A stretch of 16,487 nucleotides of DNA from Akkermansia sp. (GTDB lineage Bacteria > Verrucomicrobiota > Verrucomicrobiia > Verrucomicrobiales > Akkermansiaceae): contig JAIFNK010000078.1 of NCBI GenBank assembly GCA_020047775.1, positions 1 to 16,487 on the forward strand, read 5' to 3'. The position numbers were made by a program, and so were the translations under genes. The notes under the pieces were generated by a model. That model had not been told where the DNA came from, did not search any database, and was given only the letters and a program-made list of their open reading frames with translations. Shown here piece after piece: positions 14,625 to 16,487 of this stretch. The first letter of the stretch is position 1, and each line of letters starts with the position of its first letter.

Positions 14625-15470
14625 TCACCGGACCACCCACGAGTGCTTCGCCCAGAAGCGGTCGAGCTCGTCAACGGAGCCGTTGAAGGCGTTGTGCTCC
14701 AGCGGGCGGTCCATCGAGCCGAAAAACGGCGGCGATTTCCACGGGCCGTGGTGGTAGTGCTTGGAAACCGACCGACCGGACCACTCGACGCCTGCGTATT
14801 GCCACATCGCCCAGTCGTCCCAGATGCCATACGCCTTCATCAGCTTGTGCGGCGTCTGGAAACTGCTGGTCGGCGCATAGAGCGCGATCCAGTAGGGGCA
14901 TTGGCAAATGCGGCTTTTTTGTGCGGCGGTCGCGTTGGCCAGCGAGTTGCGCAGCCGGTCGCTGTTCTCCAGATAGATCGCCGGCAGCACGCCGGTCCGG
15001 GCCTCCACGCGGTCGATGAAGGCGACGAGATCCGCCGGGCTGGACTTGGTGTCGAAGTCGCCGACCAGCAGAATCCGCTTTCCCAAGAGCCCGCGCGAGG
15101 TCGCGATTTCCCGCAACCGGTTGATGTATTGGTCCGCCTGCCAGGTGGCGTCCGTGGTTTTCAGCACGAAATAATAGGTGCCGAGCCGCATCCCCTGACG
15201 GTCCGCGGAGCTGAGGAAATCCGTGCATTTTTCGTCGAGCGCCGGACCCTTGCCGCAGCGGGCGATCAGACCGTGCGCTCCATTGCGCCGCAGCGCGGAG
15301 ACGTCGGTGGCGGAAAACGATTCGCCGGACCGTTGTTTTTCCTTCGGGTCGTAGGACGAGACGTTGACGATTTTCGGCGCGTTCTGCAGCGCGATCCGCC
15401 CGTATCCGCCGCCGCAGCTGTTGAGGAGCAAGGGCACGATGGCGGCGAGGACCGGGAGCGGAAATTTCAT
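14625..15470 (-). CDS. GH25 (muramidase)-like lipoprotein with altered active-site positions
   Basis: The start chosen gives 281 residues and a clean lipoprotein signal: MKFPLPVLAAIVPLLLNSC, lipobox Leu16-Asn17-Ser18-Cys19. A longer reading frame upstream would put 20 polar residues before it. The rest follows the GH25 lysozyme outline: VNVSSYDP (35-42) in the first strand, GLIARCGKG (67-75), MRLGTYYFV (94-102), ILLVGDFDTKSS (133-144), PAIYLENSD (163-171), YWIALYAP (193-200) and AMWQYAGVEW (221-230). GH25 enzymes cut the glycan strand of peptidoglycan using an Asp and a Glu. Here the usual first-strand Asp appears as Asn36 and the D-x-E pair reads Asp138-Phe-Asp140. Activity may therefore be lost or altered. 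The lipid anchor places it at the cell envelope. It is first in the minus-strand run and divergent from proB. Confidence 0.75.
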   Translation of the reverse strand: MKFPLPVLAAIVPLLLNSCGGGYGRIALQNAPKIVNVSSYDPKEKQRSGESFSATDVSALRRNGAHGLIARCGKGPALDEKCTDFLSSADRQGMRLGTYYFVLKTTDATWQADQYINRLREIATSRGLLGKRILLVGDFDTKSSPADLVAFIDRVEARTGVLPAIYLENSDRLRNSLANATAAQKSRICQCPYWIALYAPTSSFQTPHKLMKAYGIWDDWAMWQYAGVEWSGRSVSKHYHHGPWKSPPFFGSMDRPLEHNAFNGSVDELDRFWAKHSWVVR

Positions 15471-15624
15471 GGGCCAGTCAACCGCATCTTGGGCCGCAGC
15501 GCAACCCTCGAAGCGGCAGGCACCCGCCAAGCCGCCGGCGCGGATCCGATTTTCACCAGCTTACACTGGCGCGGGCCGTGGAATCCCGCTATGCCCCGGG
15601 CGCGCCACAGGGCGAAATTTTCCC

Positions 15625-16401
15625 ATGATTCCCGAACTCACCCTCATCAAGGCCGGTACCGGCGTCCTCACGAAATCCGCCGACGGCACACTCGACAAGG
15701 CCGCGCTAGTGCACCTCGTTTCGGCCATCGCCGGGCTGATGGATGCCGGGCACCGTTGTTTGTTCGTCTCCTCCGGCGCGGTCGGCTCCGGCGTTTCCGC
15801 GCTCGGACTCACGGAATATCCCACGGAAACCGCCACCCGCCAGGCTTGCGCCGCGATCGGCCAGGCGCGGCTGATGCAGACCTACAGCAGCTTGTTTTCA
15901 AATTTCGACATCACCATCGCACAGGTGCTTCTCACCGCCGCCGATCTCGGGACGCCGGAGCGCGCGGGCTACGTGAGCGACACGTTCCGCCGCCTGCTGA
16001 TGGAGCCGCGCATCCTGCCGATCATCAATGAAAACGACTCGGTCGCCGTGGAAGAGCTGAAATTCGGCGACAACGACATGCTCTCCGTCCGCGTCGCAAA
16101 ACTCGCCGGGGCCTGCCGCGTGATCCTGCTCACCAGCGTGGACGGTCTGCTAGACCCCGCGACCAGCGAGCTCATCCCCGAGGTGACCGACATCGACAAC
16201 GTCTTCCGCCACGTCCGCGAGGACAAGGGCCGCTTCTCGATGGGTGGCATGGCCTCGAAACTCTCCGCCGTGAAATTCGCCGTGGACGCCGGGATCGAGA
16301 CCCACATCGCCCACGGTCGCCACCCGGAGCGCCTCGCGGACATCGTCGCGGGGAAGGGGATTTCCACCAAGTTCCACGCCGCCCCGTCGCCCGTTGATTA
16401 A
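15625..16401 (+). CDS. proB: Glutamate 5-kinase, kinase domain only
   Basis: The product has 258 residues from the ATG at 15625; further upstream in-frame sequence does not fit the family. It shows the amino-acid kinase motifs of ProB: LIKAGTGVLT (7-16), FVSSGAVGSG (47-56), AIGQARLMQTYSSLF (77-91), IINENDSVAVEELKFGDNDMLSVRVA (134-158), LLTSVDGLLD (168-177) and GRFSMGGMASKLSAVKFAVDAGI (202-224), the GGM-x-(T/S)-K segment. The enzyme phosphorylates the gamma-carboxylate of glutamate with ATP, the first step of proline synthesis, in the cytoplasm. It lacks the C-terminal PUA domain present in the ~367-residue E. coli form; shorter kinases of this type are known. proA is not in the window. It stands divergent from the envelope operon with a 154-nt gap. 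Confidence 0.95.
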   Translation: MIPELTLIKAGTGVLTKSADGTLDKAALVHLVSAIAGLMDAGHRCLFVSSGAVGSGVSALGLTEYPTETATRQACAAIGQARLMQTYSSLFSNFDITIAQVLLTAADLGTPERAGYVSDTFRRLLMEPRILPIINENDSVAVEELKFGDNDMLSVRVAKLAGACRVILLTSVDGLLDPATSELIPEVTDIDNVFRHVREDKGRFSMGGMASKLSAVKFAVDAGIETHIAHGRHPERLADIVAGKGISTKFHAAPSPVD

Positions 16402-16487
16402 TTCTACTTAGTTTAATCGGAAAGTTGGCAGGATTTCTGCTTAACCCATTCGTCCGGAGTGACATAAGAATTCAAAATCAAACCAAT

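Noticed and set aside
14643..16031. A 462-residue plus-strand frame spanning the lipoprotein gene and proB
   Set aside because: It is antisense to the GH25-like gene and out of frame with proB; its composition is that of a non-coding high-GC frame.
16428..16440. GCAG...CTGC as a terminator after proB
   Set aside because: The stem is only 4 bp and no T-run follows, so it is not a credible terminator.
1..16487. CRISPR arrays, tRNA or rRNA genes, and transposases
   Set aside because: No spaced direct repeats, cloverleaf-like segments, rRNA signatures or transposase motifs were recognised by eye; a covariance-model search would be needed for certainty.

Overview
The window looks like a chromosomal piece of a Gram-negative, fairly GC-rich bacterium, most likely Verrucomicrobiota (Akkermansiaceae/Luteolibacter-like). 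The arguments are the YebC variant that begins MGRHFE, lipid A-type acyltransferase and polysaccharide genes, a TMTC-like GT-C protein, and REP-like GGCGGA..TCCGCC repeats. The phylum is inferred, not proven. No rRNA, tRNA, CRISPR array, transposase or origin was seen.

Layout. (1) 1-3559, plus strand: the tail of an unidentified gene, then a tight unit of two paralogous exported alpha/beta hydrolases and an unusually short O-antigen-ligase/polymerase-like membrane protein with a soluble C-terminal domain. (2) 3657-4367, plus: a YebC/PmpR-family regulator. (3) 4351-6331, minus: a type II restriction-modification pair (cytosine-5 methyltransferase, then a PD-(D/E)XK-like nuclease). It is clearly more AT-rich than its surroundings and its far end overlaps the yebC stop. 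(4) 6332-6568: an intergenic patch with an inverted pair of identical 20-nt REP-like arms, one of which runs into the next gene. (5) 6569-8293, minus: a GT-C/TMTC-like membrane glycosyltransferase with a helical C-terminal part. Divergent from it is 8406-9458, plus, an exported TlpA/ResA-type thioredoxin protein with a helical tail. (6) 9515-15470, minus: a cell-envelope operon read in the order GH25-like lipoprotein, LpxL-like acyltransferase with an extra C-terminal domain, GT4 glycosyltransferase, GT-A-like glycosyltransferase, ELM1-like GT-B protein, polysaccharide pyruvyl transferase. Three of the five junctions are 4-nt ATGA overlaps. (7) 15625-16401, plus: glutamate 5-kinase (proB), kinase domain only, followed by an empty stretch to the window end.

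Taken together this is largely an envelope-glycan/lipid neighbourhood, with a horizontally acquired restriction-modification cassette between yebC and the GT-C gene. The most interesting points are the ligase with a fused soluble domain beside twin hydrolases, the acyltransferase with an unexplained C-terminal domain, the ELM1-like protein embedded in a glycolipid operon, a GH25-like protein with substituted catalytic positions, and the REP-like repeat that supplies the end of a protein.
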